Shown in pieces: positions 25,343 through 38,081 of a stretch of DNA of 64,000 bases. The notes under the pieces were generated by a model, which saw only the letters and a list, made by a program, of their open reading frames with translations, was not told the origin of the DNA and searched no databases. The first letter of the stretch is position 1; each line of letters opens with the position of its first letter. The DNA comes from Plasmodium brasilianum (taxonomy: Eukaryota > Apicomplexa > Aconoidasida > Haemosporida > Plasmodiidae), in the NCBI RefSeq assembly GCF_023973825.1, contig NC_090124.1, positions 2,597,501 to 2,661,500 on the forward strand, read 5' to 3'. The position numbers were made by a program, and so were the translations under genes.

Positions 25343-28300
25343 AATCTATAATACGTAATACGTTCGTTTGTGTAATATTAAATATGAACTAATATCTGTA
25401 TTATCCTTATAGCTATGCTTAATAAACCTTCCCATAATTTCTTATATTTTATAATTGCACCTATATACATGTGGTATTTTTGGGGTACAATAGTTAAAAT
25501 ATATGTTCTTAGTGTTTTTGTGAATTTAAAATTTTTCTTTTTTCTAAACATGTATATACTGCAATTATTATAGAGTTATTAAATATACATTATGAATTAG
25601 TAAATATATGTGATTATGTCAATGGATCCATATGAAAAATATATGTGTATATATTATAATTCATATATAATAAGACAATTTATATAATTGTCTTTAAATA
25701 GGGTGTTAATCAATGTTTGAATTATAAAATATTGTACATTCTAATTTTCAATATTTCACAGTAACACTATTATATATTGACTAAATTAAAAATATTTTTT
25801 GTTATTTTTTGGGTAAAAATGAACGTGATTTTTTTTATTTTTAATGAAATATACTGAAAGTGTTTTGTTCCCATGCATGTGTATATATGCATGTTTTGTT
25901 ATTTACTTTAAAAAAAAAATAATATCATATTAAAATATGAATGATCTATAATAGTTTACTATATTCATAAAATTAATTATTTGCAATTAAAGAGTTAAAT
26001 GCATATATCGCATTACTATAATGATTAAATGAATTATTAATTAATATTTAAAAACTATTTTTATATATATTTTATTGAAAATTTTTATATAAATATATTA
26101 TGAATTTTATATATATTCTATGTCATTGAATCATTAAAATAACGATTTGAATTTAATCAGATATTATTAGTTAATATGTCGAAATTTAGTTTTATTTTTA
26201 TGTTTATCTCGTAATAGTAAATTTAGAAAAATATATTATATGAGGGTAAAATATAAATTTTAATTAAGCATAATGAAAAAAAATATATACAGTTGTAAAA
26301 ACATGTAATTATTTGTAAATAAAGAATTACATATTCGTGCTCTTTACACACTTTCCATAAATATATGATGTAAATTGTTAAAATAATTTTAAACGTATAT
26401 AATAATAAAGTTTATATTAATTAATAATTTCTTTAAAAAATAATGACAATTTTTAAACAAAATAAATGTTAAAGAATATTTTGTTCTAATATATAACTTA
26501 TGAATGCGTAATATTTTTTATATTTTTTATATATTTTTAAATAAGGCATAATTTAAAATTTAATCTATTTTTTTTTTACTGTTTAGTTAAAAAATTTAAA
26601 AAATATGTTTCTTCTCTCAACCGTTTTTGAGTAAATTTAATAAATACAATTCACATATTAAATTTGATTTTTCATATATTCTAATCAAACTCATAATATA
26701 CATTTAATATATATTTTAGTTACAATAATAGAATAAATTTAAAAATATATCGTGTAATCTCTTAAATAACGCATAAATTTACCATTTTATATAAATGCAT
26801 ACTTATATATTAAAGATCATAATAACATCATATATAGAAAATTCTGTATGAGAGAGAAAATATTTCTAATTATTGTTTAAATGAAAAACATATATATTTA
26901 TATATATATTATTAACATTAAATGTCATTTTATTTGAATAGAATATCTTTTTCTATGAATATAATATAAGCATATATATGGAATAAAATATTGTGATAAT
27001 GTATTTTTTCACTTTTACATTTACAACTATATTAAAAAAAAATAAATAATTGAATTAGAATCAATTCTATTTTATATGGTATTTGTTTAATTAAAGGCAA
27101 TGTAAAAACTGAGAATATCAATATATATTTACTTAAAAATTTTAGAAGAAATATCGAAATGAAATTTATTAGAGTTGTTTCATTTTTTTTATGTCATAAA
27201 ATAACCTATATATTTATTGTTATATTGTTCATAATAATTTGAAATATACATGAATTTAAAATTTTTTTAGATTATATATTATAATAAAAATGATTTATGA
27301 ATTTATAATAACTGTTTAAAATATTTTACGAGGTTTATACAAATATTCTATCAAATAATATTATCAGAATTATAATTATATACTAGACTTCGAAAGTTAT
27401 TACAGAAGCGCATGTAAATGTAAGATACTATGGATAAATCAAAGAACAATTTGAATATTTCTATATTTTTATATAATTATTTTAATTGAATATAGGATGA
27501 AAATTATAGAAAAAGAACATTACACATAAGAAGTTATATGTGTTGTAATTATTTGTTCGTTTCCGCGGAATTCATAGAACATATATTTCAAAGAACACTA
27601 TAATTAAAATATTATTATTTATTGTAATTATAAATGAAGTGGTCCAATATTATTTTTGATTATGATTTTTATGGTTACTTTTGTGTCAGCAGATATTGAT
27701 ATATAAAAATATAATTTTTATATCATATGAAAACAAAGTTACATATATTTATTATTTCTAGTTGCACTGACTTTTAAACAGGATTACTATAGTAACGCAC
27801 AATCATTTTATATTCGTCTATGATGTTTTTCAAATTTAGATAATATTATAATTTAAAAAAATGTGACATTTCGAAATAAAGTAATACGTTAATTTAAGCA
27901 AAGCGTATAAAGTATATTAATTAAAAAACAGCTGTAAACGATATTTAAAAGGAACCTTTTTAATTGTTAATTATAGAGAATTGCAATATACAAAAATTAT
28001 TATAGGAGAACAAATATATAAATATACAAATAAATAAATAAAATAAAAATATGTGAACAAATTAAATATGTATTATTAGAGTATTATATAAAAATTCAAT
28101 TCATATATTATGAATTTTTAAAAATATTCTTTATTTTTATTTTTACATTTTAATATAGACAGACATATAAGTTTCTGAATTGTCATATATAACTATATGA
28201 AAAAAACAACATATAATACACTCTTTTAATAAAAGTGTTATATATAAAATGACATTATATGTCAATATATAGCATTTTTCTAATGTTATAATAAGCTTTT

Positions 28301-28399
28301 TTTTTTTTTTAATTATAACGATAAATTGGGGAATATGCATATAATACAAGGTATAAACATAAAAAAATTTTGACTTTTTTTCTTTTATGTATTTTAGAA
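25343..28399. other. 3' flank of gene 4 and intergenic DNA
   Basis: No gene. About 840 bp after the stop, the words ttaatatgtcgaaatt (about 26173) match ttaatatgttgaaatt about 940 bp after gene 5 (about 35457), so the copied 3' flank is long. Beyond about 26500 I see only A+T-rich DNA. Confidence 0.5.
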
Positions 28400-31004
28400 T
28401 AAATATTTTGTAACGATTGATATCTTTTTGTTCTTTTTAGCTTCTTTCCCATATCTATTATATACTTCGATGTATATATTTTAATTTATGTTTAATTTTA
28501 TTATATACATATTGTTTCATTTTGGAGACTCTTCAGTTCATATACACAAATTTATCTCTTTTTTTTTTTTTTTATCTTTTTTGAACTTTTTTCAAGTATA
28601 CACATGTATGAATGAAGACATAATATAAAATGTACATGTATATATATCCCTAAAATTTTCTTTACTTCAAATTTTAATTTCTCCCGTAAAGCTCACTTTA
28701 TTCCCACTTTTTGTCTTTCTTTTTTTTTGAAGTTAGTATGTAAAAAATTAAAATAAAAAAATAATATATTAATAAATTTCAATACTATTTCCTTGTGTAT
28801 AAATTTTTAAAAATAAGATAAATTATAATTTTAGCTTTACAATTGTAAAAAAGTTAATGTATGGTAAGTATAAGATAGAACTGTTATAATAATTGTATTA
28901 ATGTATGTAATACTAATTAGTATACTTATATTATTTTTTTCACTTGGTGTTTTTCTTTTCATTTTAGGCTTATATATTAATGAAATGTAAATGAACAAAT
29001 TCTAATAAATATAAAATATGAGAATTGAAGGAATTAACGTTGTTTGCATGAATAATATGCTTTCTTTTTATAGGTTACCTGTATCTTTATCAGGATGACT
29101 TATCCAGAAGGAAAGTTATGCTAAAAAAGGAGAGAATATAGAAGAAAAAAAACATTATCTAACAAGATTATGCAAAAATGATTCCAAGAAATAAAAACAA
29201 GTAAAATAAGATAAAATATCATTAATATCAATGTAAAATGTATGTGTATAATTAGAAATTTTAAGAAAACATTTTTTCATCCCCATTTTTTTATTCTTCA
29301 GAGAGTTATTACAATATTTTTCTGAAAATGATGACGAATATACGTGTAAATATTTTATGCAAAAGAGATAAAAAAAATGGTAGTATATCTTTTTAGACAA
29401 TTCTTCTAATTTATTTTTTCTTTTCTTAGGATGTATGAAAGAGTGAGCAATAGAAAAATACAACTGTAATTATATATTTTCTTGGGAATTGGGGATATAT
29501 GCGTTGAAAACAATTGTTTTCAAAGAATTTATATATGTCAATCATACTTCTCATGTGTGTACATATATGTGCTCTTACGTATGTGTCTATGTACATGAGC
29601 GTATGAACATATATGTATGTAAATGCTTATAGGAATGTGTGTATATATGTATATTTACATAAGGTAATGTATCCACTTACATATTTCAATACATTTACCT
29701 TCCCGTATATCAAAAAATCTATCTTTATTTTTAAACATGAAAAAATACGTTGAATTATTATAATGTAACACTAACAATGATGATGAAAGAGTATTTTATT
29801 GCTTAAGTAATATGCACATAAAAATAATAAGAAATAAAACATATATGATATATTTTCTATAGATTGGTTTATCTATTTCATCTTATGAAGTTTTTTGAGT
29901 AATTTTATTATTATAACTGAGCTTTATGCACATTTATGTATATATTTTAATTTTGTTGTACGCATTATATGTGAAACAAGCGAACACATAAGAAGTATAC
30001 TTTTATAAAGAAACTAATACTCATATAAATCATGTAAAACAAAATAAATAGAATAAGGCATTTATGATTGGAATACGGATTTATATCAATATCCAAAACC
30101 GTTTGAGGAAACAAACACTCTCATATATGTGTGAATGTTTATATGGTAACATTATTGAATGAATACATATTTATTAATATAATACACTTCTATATATACA
30201 TATGGTATGTTTCATATTTTAGCTTTAATTACCTGTGTTAGTTCGTTTACCTTGGAAATTCAGAAACGGATTTACATACATATATATAAGTACATACATA
30301 TACAGACATTTGAATGTTGACAATATATTTATAACTAATTGTTTTCCTAACCTACCTATTTTATTTACCTTGGGAATGTTCCGTTGTATGCGTAAGCTCA
30401 TACACGTAGAAAAGAATGAGATAAATAAAAAAACTGTAATGTATGACAAGAATATCATTAATGAATTAATAAGTTCATGGAAACTGCTTTTTTTCTTAGG
30501 GCTATTAATAAAGGTTAAGGAATAGAATATGTTAAAATCTATCACAACAAGCGATTGCTAATATTAATTAGTTATAAAAAAAAATAATTTAAGATCATTC
30601 CAATTTATATTAAGTCAAAATTTCAAATTTATATCTGAATACCTTTGTTAATGTTTCATTAAAATGGTTTTAATTAGTGCTTTCAACATAAGGTTTGAGA
30701 AAGTATATATACAATGTTAAAATAAGAAAACGTATAATATGTAAATTTAAAAGGTCTTAATTTTTAATAATTCGAAGAATTACACTTTATGTATGTGCAT
30801 GTGTTTATATATATTAAGGTAGACATATATATATACATACACATTTTTATAATATTCTCTTGAACATAAACAAGCACGTAAGTAATTATACATGTGTATT
30901 GATAAAGAGTACAAGCAAAAAATTCAAGTTTGAAAGTAGGAATATAAATAATTATATCATTTAAAAGGTAAAATGGTAGAAAGGGAATTATACTAGTATA
31001 TTAA
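28400..31004. repeat. Block X, copy 2 (diverged low-coding duplication)
   Basis: Partner of 13300-15830. Shared landmarks include: a T/C tract with ctcccg at about 28680; a region with repeated attgtattaatgt words near 28900; a cttag followed by atgtatgaaagagtgagcaa near 29430; tatgtgtg-rich sequence at 29540-29690; ttaattacctgtgttagttc near 30225; and a tatatacatacacatttt segment near 30830. At about 29100-29200 the plus strand reads ESYAKKGENIEEKKHYLTRL, plausible coding, but bounded by stops. Frames at 29155-29463 (minus, 102 aa) and 30225-30545 (both strands, about 100 aa) are not matched in copy 1. Possible decayed gene; identity unknown. Confidence 0.5.
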
Positions 31005-31026
31005 TTTTTTTTTTTTTTTTTTTTTT
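31005..31026. repeat. Poly-T tract
   Basis: An uninterrupted run of 22 T at the right edge of block X copy 2. One of the longest homopolymers in the window. Confidence 0.85.
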
Positions 31027-33085
31027 GTTAACATGTACTTATTTAAATAAATGCTTAACAAAAATATTTAAAAAAAATTATTGAGAAATATATACTACAA
31101 AACTTATTTTATATACGAACATTTTTAATATATTTATATATATTTTGCATACATTAAATGTGAAATTTCTCTATATGCTAATATTATTTTACTTCGAAGA
31201 ATGAAATATTACCATCACTTTATTTATATTATAATACATAATGCTTTATTATTAAATGAGGAATACAAATTCCATATGTCATCTTATTTTTTAAGATACA
31301 TAATTGATGGTATTAATTTTTATGATAAAAATTACTTAATTTTCTATAATGAATAAAAATTTATAATAAAAAGTTATTATATATATTTGTTTTTAAATAT
31401 GTTAATCCGATATTTATTTGAAGCAGTATTAGTCGGATATTAGCATGTATTGTACAAATATAATCACTTTTTTTATTCTTCATAAACTATGGCTACATAT
31501 AGAAAAAGAATAAACTACTTATAATGAAATTCAAGTGACCATAATATGATATTTAAATATATATCAAGGTTAAATATATTTTTTCAAATAATACCATTAT
31601 ATATAAATAACCATTCATAAACTTATATTACATTACATTTTTGCTGTGTACATTATTTAAGAAAGCATTAATGAAATCTTTGATATATGGAAAAATATAA
31701 AAAGTTTATATTAATAACTAAAAATTTTATAAAATAGTAATCATCCTTTAAAAATTATAAACGTAGGAGAAAATTTAGTTTATACATATAAGTTAGTTAA
31801 TAAGTGTTTCATGATGCCTTCCTTAATGTCATATTCCCTACTATATTTTAGTTAAAATATTAAATTATTTTTTGTGTAAATAGATTAATTATATAAAAAT
31901 AAGTTATATGTCGTATCGCAGAAATTTATTTATGAGCTTTTTGATATAAATAGCTCTAATTTTTTTTAAAACTATTCTTCGGTGAATTAAAATTAAACAC
32001 CTAAGTATAATATATGATTTGTTAATTACATTTTAAGTAAATTTGAATATGTATTTTTTAAATCATTAAAAATGTTAAGTATTTAATTTATTTGCATACA
32101 TATAGATGGAAATCAACATCTAGAGAATAATATTTTGATATAACTACAGAAAAATTATAGCCATCTTTTTCATAAAAATTTTAATATTCTTTAATTTTTT
32201 AATTTTTTATTTATTAGTATTAAAAGTTATAATATTTTATGATATATTATGTTTCCTGTACATGGTATGCGGAAATATTCAGAGATTTGGACTTAGGGTT
32301 TAAATTACGAATGTAAATAATAAAATTTTGTTAGCACAATTTTAATTTTTAATATGTACGTATGTAGAATATAATTATTATGTGTATTGTAGTGTTTTAC
32401 GAATAAAGAAAATGTTAGATATATATACTATATTCTTGTTACACTTATTTTTGTAATTGTATTTAATAAAAATTATTTAAATATATATTATTAAATAAGT
32501 AGTTAAAACAAAAGTATATGAGTTCTTATTTTCGATAGAATTATAAAAATACACTGTTGGACAAAAGAAATTCTGCTGTTAGCACATTTTATAGAATTTA
32601 AGTACATCGTTATTATCTTTTTTTTTTTTTTTGCATTTTAAAAAAATTTTATCGATATATATATATATAACTAAAAAAAATATATATTGAGTCTTTAAAT
32701 ATACAAAACTTTCGTTTAAATATTATACTACAAATTATATATAATTAATAATTATATTAAAAAAGTAAAAGATAAATTATTAATAATATTTAAAATATGA
32801 ATTTTTTTGTATGTTAAATAATATTTTATATTTTATTTTAAAATAGTTTATAGATCATAAAATAAAGATTGTATATATGCAGAAACTAATAAAAGTTATA
32901 TAAGTCATACAAAAAGGCATATAAAATATTGTTAAATTTATTTATTATTATTAAAATATTGTGATAATAAATATTTTTTAAAAATAAAAAATAGTTTTCA
33001 AAAGTAAATATTTTATGAAATATAAATTAATAATTTGAATTATTGAAACTAGTAAATATCCTTTTAATATAGGATAAATAAATTA
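31027..33085. other. A+T-rich intergenic region
   Basis: No supportable gene on either strand. Confidence 0.5.
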
Positions 33086-33088
33086 TAT

Positions 33089-33131
33089 CTGTTCTATAAA
33101 TTCTCCATTTTCTATATTTTATACATTTCTT
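33089..33131 (+). promoter_or_regulatory. Conserved pyrimidine element upstream of fam gene 5
   Basis: Contains ttctccattttctatatttt and atacatttc about 400-440 bp before the start codon at 33527. It is a weaker match than upstream of genes 1, 4 and 7. An aggata/atcctt-like word lies just before it, as before genes 1 and 6. Function inferred. Confidence 0.35.
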
Positions 33132-33526
33132 ATCCTGAATTAAAATAATGCGTAGAAATATTATTATATTTTTTTATATTTGTATAGATTAATAAAAAAA
33201 ATTGTATAATTACTTTTCTATATTAAATCATTATTTTATGTATTTTGAATATTAATTAATGAATTTAAATTATTTTATTTTAATGAAAATTAGTTCTTTA
33301 AGAAAGGAATAATATAAAAATCTTATAGTATATTTTGAAAACTATTTTTGCTTATATCTGTTGTAAAAAATATTATAGATATAAATATCATATTAATAAC
33401 TTAAGAAAACATATAAAATAAAAAAAAAAATTAAATAATAATTATAATGTTTTTAAACATCGATGAATTTTTACTATTGTTAATTTTTTCCTTATTGATT
33501 ATATCACAATATTAAAATTCCATAAC

Positions 33527-34519
33527 ATGAGACAACAATTACATTCACTTTTATTCATTAATATTTCTGCATTTTTCCTTTTGTATTGGATATGCTGTTT
33601 TAACATAGATTTAGTATGATATTATTACATATGTAAATTTTCATTATTCATTTTTATTGTGTTCGATTATAATTAATACACCACTTTAGAATGAAATTAA
33701 TTACTTTTTAAATAACAATCGTTTACGTTATTTTTTTAGAATAAAATTAACAAATGTTTTGATGAAAACTTGGACAACTGTACAAAATTAAATACAAGAA
33801 CTTATAGATTACTATCAAAATGTAAAAAATATAATTATATAAGTATTGTGGGGTTAAAACAAGAGATGCCAAATATTGGTACACTACAAAAAAAAGATAT
33901 ATCAAATAAAAAAGGAGGTGCGATGAGAAAAAAGAAGCAATTAAATGAATATTCAACAAAAAATGTGGAAGGGAATAAAAAGGTTGTTAACAGTAAATCA
34001 TATATATTTGTGACAAAAAATTATTCCCATTTGGAAAAAAAAATATTCAAAGAACTTGATTTTATGGAGTTCCTTAAAAACAACAGAACAGTTAGTGATA
34101 AAACTTACCAAAAAATAATACTTAAAAAAAACGGATTTCGAATTGGTTTACCTTCATTAGTGTTTTTGTTGTTATCATTATCGCTCATATTAGATTTATT
34201 TGTTGGTTGCGGAGTTATAAATGCGTTGTTTTTCTTATTAAGTAAAATTTCAAAAGGGTGGTTTCATCCTTTACATGATGCTCTGAAGAAACCTTTAGAA
34301 TGGTTGTGGAAGACTGTAAGATGGAAGTCAAATAATACCTTAAGCTCCTCCCCTGGTAAATCGGTTTATTTTCAAACAACATACGTTACAGAAGGTTTTT
34401 TTGGTATTATTATATATATACTACCCTTCATTATATTAGGTATCACAGCTATATTAGGGATTATTTATTACCATAAAAAAGTTAAAAAATATGAGAAAAT
34501 TAAATTCAGAAAAAGGTAA
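33527..34519 (+). CDS. fam-l-type exported two-TM protein (gene 5)
   Basis: Exons 33527-33613 (29 codons) and 33740-34519, with a 126-bp intron; 288 aa. Leader MRQQLHSLLFINISAFFLLY. RTYRLLSK places Arg at residue 52 in the PEXEL-like motif, with Lys in place of the acidic fifth residue. The linker is Lys-rich. The signature reads FVTKNYSHLEKKIFKEL at about 119-135. Membrane segments are at about 163-181 and 248-272, and the tail is KKVKKYEKIKFRKR. The loop between the membrane segments holds several Trp residues. Gene 6, of the other C-terminal type, starts 3.6 kb downstream on the same strand. Probable exported protein of unknown function. Confidence 0.88.
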
Positions 34520-36768
34520 AAAATATAGAGAAAACTATTTTTAGTTTTATAATGAGTTCTTTAATATGATTTATTGAAAGTTATATCTTTAGATAAATAC
34601 TTATTAAACATACACCTAATTTCTTATTTATAGTAAATTCACATACGTAGGCATGTTATTTTTGCTAAACAACTGTAAAAAGTTATATTCCTAGATTTTT
34701 AGCATATTTTAATGTTTAAATTTTTTTCAATGTGAATTATAATATATTGATTTTTGACTAAATATTATGGTTTGTTATATATATTTTTTAATTTAAATAC
34801 ATTTTCATAATATATAAATACATATATATGAGAGTTACAATTATTATAAAGTAGCATAATTCGTATTATTTTATTGGAGTACCATAACTTGTATTAAATA
34901 AAAAAAATTATTACTTTTTGTTATTTATATTTTTATCGTCTAAAATATTTATTTTTTCAACTTATTAAAAAGGAATAATATTATTTATATATTAAGAATT
35001 AATGTATATTCTTTAATAAGTAACAAGAGGCGTAGAATATTATTTTTTTTCATTAATAAATAAATTTAATATATATACTATAAAATATGTTTTATAAAAT
35101 ATATTTCAGCAAAAAATAATTATTATAAAAACCTTCTTAATATATGCGTTTGATGTTTTTGAATTATATGAATATTATGTTTTAAATATATAATAAATAA
35201 ATATCCTTATTAAATAAGTGTTATTTATAAGTGTTTATTAAGTAATAGGTCCTATATCTTTACAATTAAATAAATAGTTTAATGAAATATACGTTTTGTT
35301 ATTTCTTTTAATTGAAATGTATTGGAATTTTTCTAAAAATAAATGAATTATATAGTTTGTTGAAATTATATAATTAAAAATACTTTATATATTTATTATT
35401 TTATATGTCATTATATTATAATAGTAATAAATTAAATATAATAATATATGAATAGTTAATATGTTGAAATTCTTTTCTTTTTCCATCATTTTTTTTATCA
35501 TAATTATGAACTTCAGTATAGGTGTTCATATATCTATAAATAAAAAAGTTATGATTACGATAATGAAAATATATATATCTTTTCTTCAATAATATAATTA
35601 TGTATAGTTTAATATTTATACAGAAGTTCTATTTTATATGATCGTCCATAAATATATAAAGTAAAAATTTGATATTATTTTATAGGTATATATATACATA
35701 TTTTATATTAGCAATTAGTAAATTTTTCATACTAATAATGAAAATCTTATAAATTAAATAAAAATGAAAAAATAAATTATTTTTTTCTTAGATAATTTAC
35801 AAATATGTAAAATTTTTTTTATTTAATAGATAATTCTTAATAACTAATATTTAAAAGGTTAATTTATTTTTTTTAAAAAGGCTTAATTAAATAAATACTA
35901 TGAAAAAGGATCCACATGCAACATTTTCACAAGTAATTTTCATGATTATAATTAATTTACTATGATTATTTAGAGTTTTAAAAGAAAAGAACAATATATT
36001 ACACATATATATTTTAATTATTCCATTTATAAAAAGTTTGAAAAGTATTGTTTAGTCAATAAATTATCTATTTTATACGTTTGTCTTTGTAAAAGTATAC
36101 ATATGACTTATGGAAAATTAGACTAATATATACGGAAATACTGTATGTTAAAAATGAAAATAGTGACAATAAAAATTTTAATAAAAAGCACAAATATTTA
36201 TTTTTTAATAATAAATAATACTAATAATTATTAAAAAATTTTAGTCTATTTAAATAGAAAGTTTATTCCCAAAAAAGGCAAATACTTTTATTTTGACAAT
36301 ATAATTATTTTACTTATTTTTTTTTTTAGTATATAAATATATTTTTCATATAACTTTAATTAATAAAAAAAAATATATAAAAAATTAAGAATATGAGTAA
36401 AAAGATTTTACATTAATTAATAATAATGCTATATATTAAACATAATTAAAAAATATGGTTGAGCATTAAAATATCAGTTTTTATTTGAATTTAAGATATA
36501 TATTCTTTCATATATCAGGTAGTAGTATACATATTATAATCTATAAAGAATTATATACGTTTAGGGATTATCTAAATGATCTGCTATAATTAACATAATG
36601 CAAAAAATTATTCGTTCAATATATTATTATTATAATTATATTCTTATAAATAATTTTTAAGAGTAATAATAAGTTGTTATAAAATATAATGTATATACAT
36701 TTAGAATTATTAATAATATAGCATCCTTATGGAATGCACTTATTGTATTCATATATATAATTGTATGT
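34520..36768. other. 3' flank of gene 5 and intergenic DNA
   Basis: No gene. The first 1.1 kb is a diverged copy of the flank after gene 3. The remainder is A+T-rich without coding signal. Confidence 0.5.
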
Positions 36769-36802
36769 TATCTATATTTTATACGTTCCATATTCTATAT
36801 AA
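36768..36802 (+). promoter_or_regulatory. Conserved pyrimidine element upstream of fam gene 6
   Basis: Contains tctatattttatacgttcca and tattctat about 370-400 bp before the start codon at 37170. An agcatccttat word lies about 50 bp upstream of it, and a similar agaatcctta word precedes the gene 1 copy. Function inferred. Confidence 0.38.
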
Positions 36803-37169
36803 ATTCAATATTTATATATTTTTTTTATTTTATTTTGGAAAAAATTATTAAAAAGTATTACATAATTGTTTATATTTTATAATAAAATTATAGTTTTAAA
36901 ATATTTAAGTATAAATGAAAATTATTTTATCTTAATGAGAGTTAATTTTTTATAAAAAATAGGATTAAAATTTTATGATATATATTTAAAATTATTTTCT
37001 ATAGGAATGTTGTAATAGATGTTTTATTTATATGATTTTTATTATTTTTTTACAGAGAAAACAGCAAAAAATTGTTATAAAAGTAATTATTGCATTATTG
37101 ATCTTTTGAAGCATATTATACTTTTGTTAATTCTTTCTTTAATTTATTAGAATATTAAAGATATGTATA

Positions 37170-38081
37170 ATGGTGCAAATAATTAAGACTATCTTATTTA
37201 TTAAAACTTCTGTCTTAGTCCTTGTAACATTTATACGTCATTTTAACAATGATATGGTTTGATAATACTATATAAGAATATATTCTTTATACGATTATTA
37301 CATATTCTACTTTAATTAATAAAATTTCGTAGAATTAATTATTTATCCTTTAAATAAAATAAATATAATTTATTAATTTTTTTTTTAGCGAACATTTAAT
37401 AAAATCGCGGATGAAAAATACAAACATGGGAGAAATTTAGATACAATAACCTTTCGATTATTAGCAAAATATAAACAGGATAAGGATTCGCATATTTTAG
37501 GGTTAAAGCAGAATAAATCAAATAATAATGAGCATGAAAAGTATGATATAACTATTAATGAAAAAGGGAACAAAGGAATAAACAAAAAATCTGATAAAAG
37601 TTCATTAAATAAGGCGCAATACTATATGGAAGTAATAGATTATAACAATGGAATGTTTGATGGAAAACATTTTCATTTTAAAAAAAAATGGATTAAAAAA
37701 AAAGATTACGATAATTTTATTGAAAGGAACAGGAGAATTTGTGATATATCTTTAAGAAAAATAAGATTTAGAAAGTATGGTACTGGAGTTGCTATGTTTG
37801 TTATTTTTTTCTTGTTTGCAGGAGCATTTTATGTATTACCAAGATTAACGTCTTTGAATACTGCATGGAAAAAACTTGAAGAGGGTAGTGATATATTGAA
37901 AACATTGCATGAAACTATAAAAAGTTATGGGGATACAGTAATGACATCTATTTATTTAACATTATATAGTGTACTTATGCTTATATTGATTATTGTGCTT
38001 GTAATAGGAATTTGTAGAGTCTTAGGAAATAATGAAAAATATAATAAAATTAAATTGATGTCTGAACAAAGTGCATATTAA
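37170..38081 (+). CDS. fam-m-type exported two-TM protein (gene 6)
   Basis: Exons 37170-37256 (29 codons) and 37389-38081, with a 132-bp intron; 259 aa. Leader MVQIIKTILFIKTSVLVLVT. RLLAKYKQDKD has Arg at residue 52 in the PEXEL-like motif. KHFHFKKKWIKKKDYDNF at about 122-139 and the NNEKYNKIKLM tail mark the same C-terminal type as gene 1 (probably fam-m). Membrane segments are at about 161-180 and 214-240. The C-terminus is extended by EQSAY relative to gene 1. Residues 74-105 share 20 of 32 positions, without gaps, with gene 2 of the other type, so its N-terminal half looks exchanged or commonly inherited. Translation is continuous from the splice acceptor, so coding begins well upstream of the first internal ATG at 37626. 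Confidence 0.88.

Noticed and set aside
30225..30545. About 100-aa frames on both strands at the same place
   Set aside because: They overlap each other, are not kept in block X copy 1, and have no recognisable domain.
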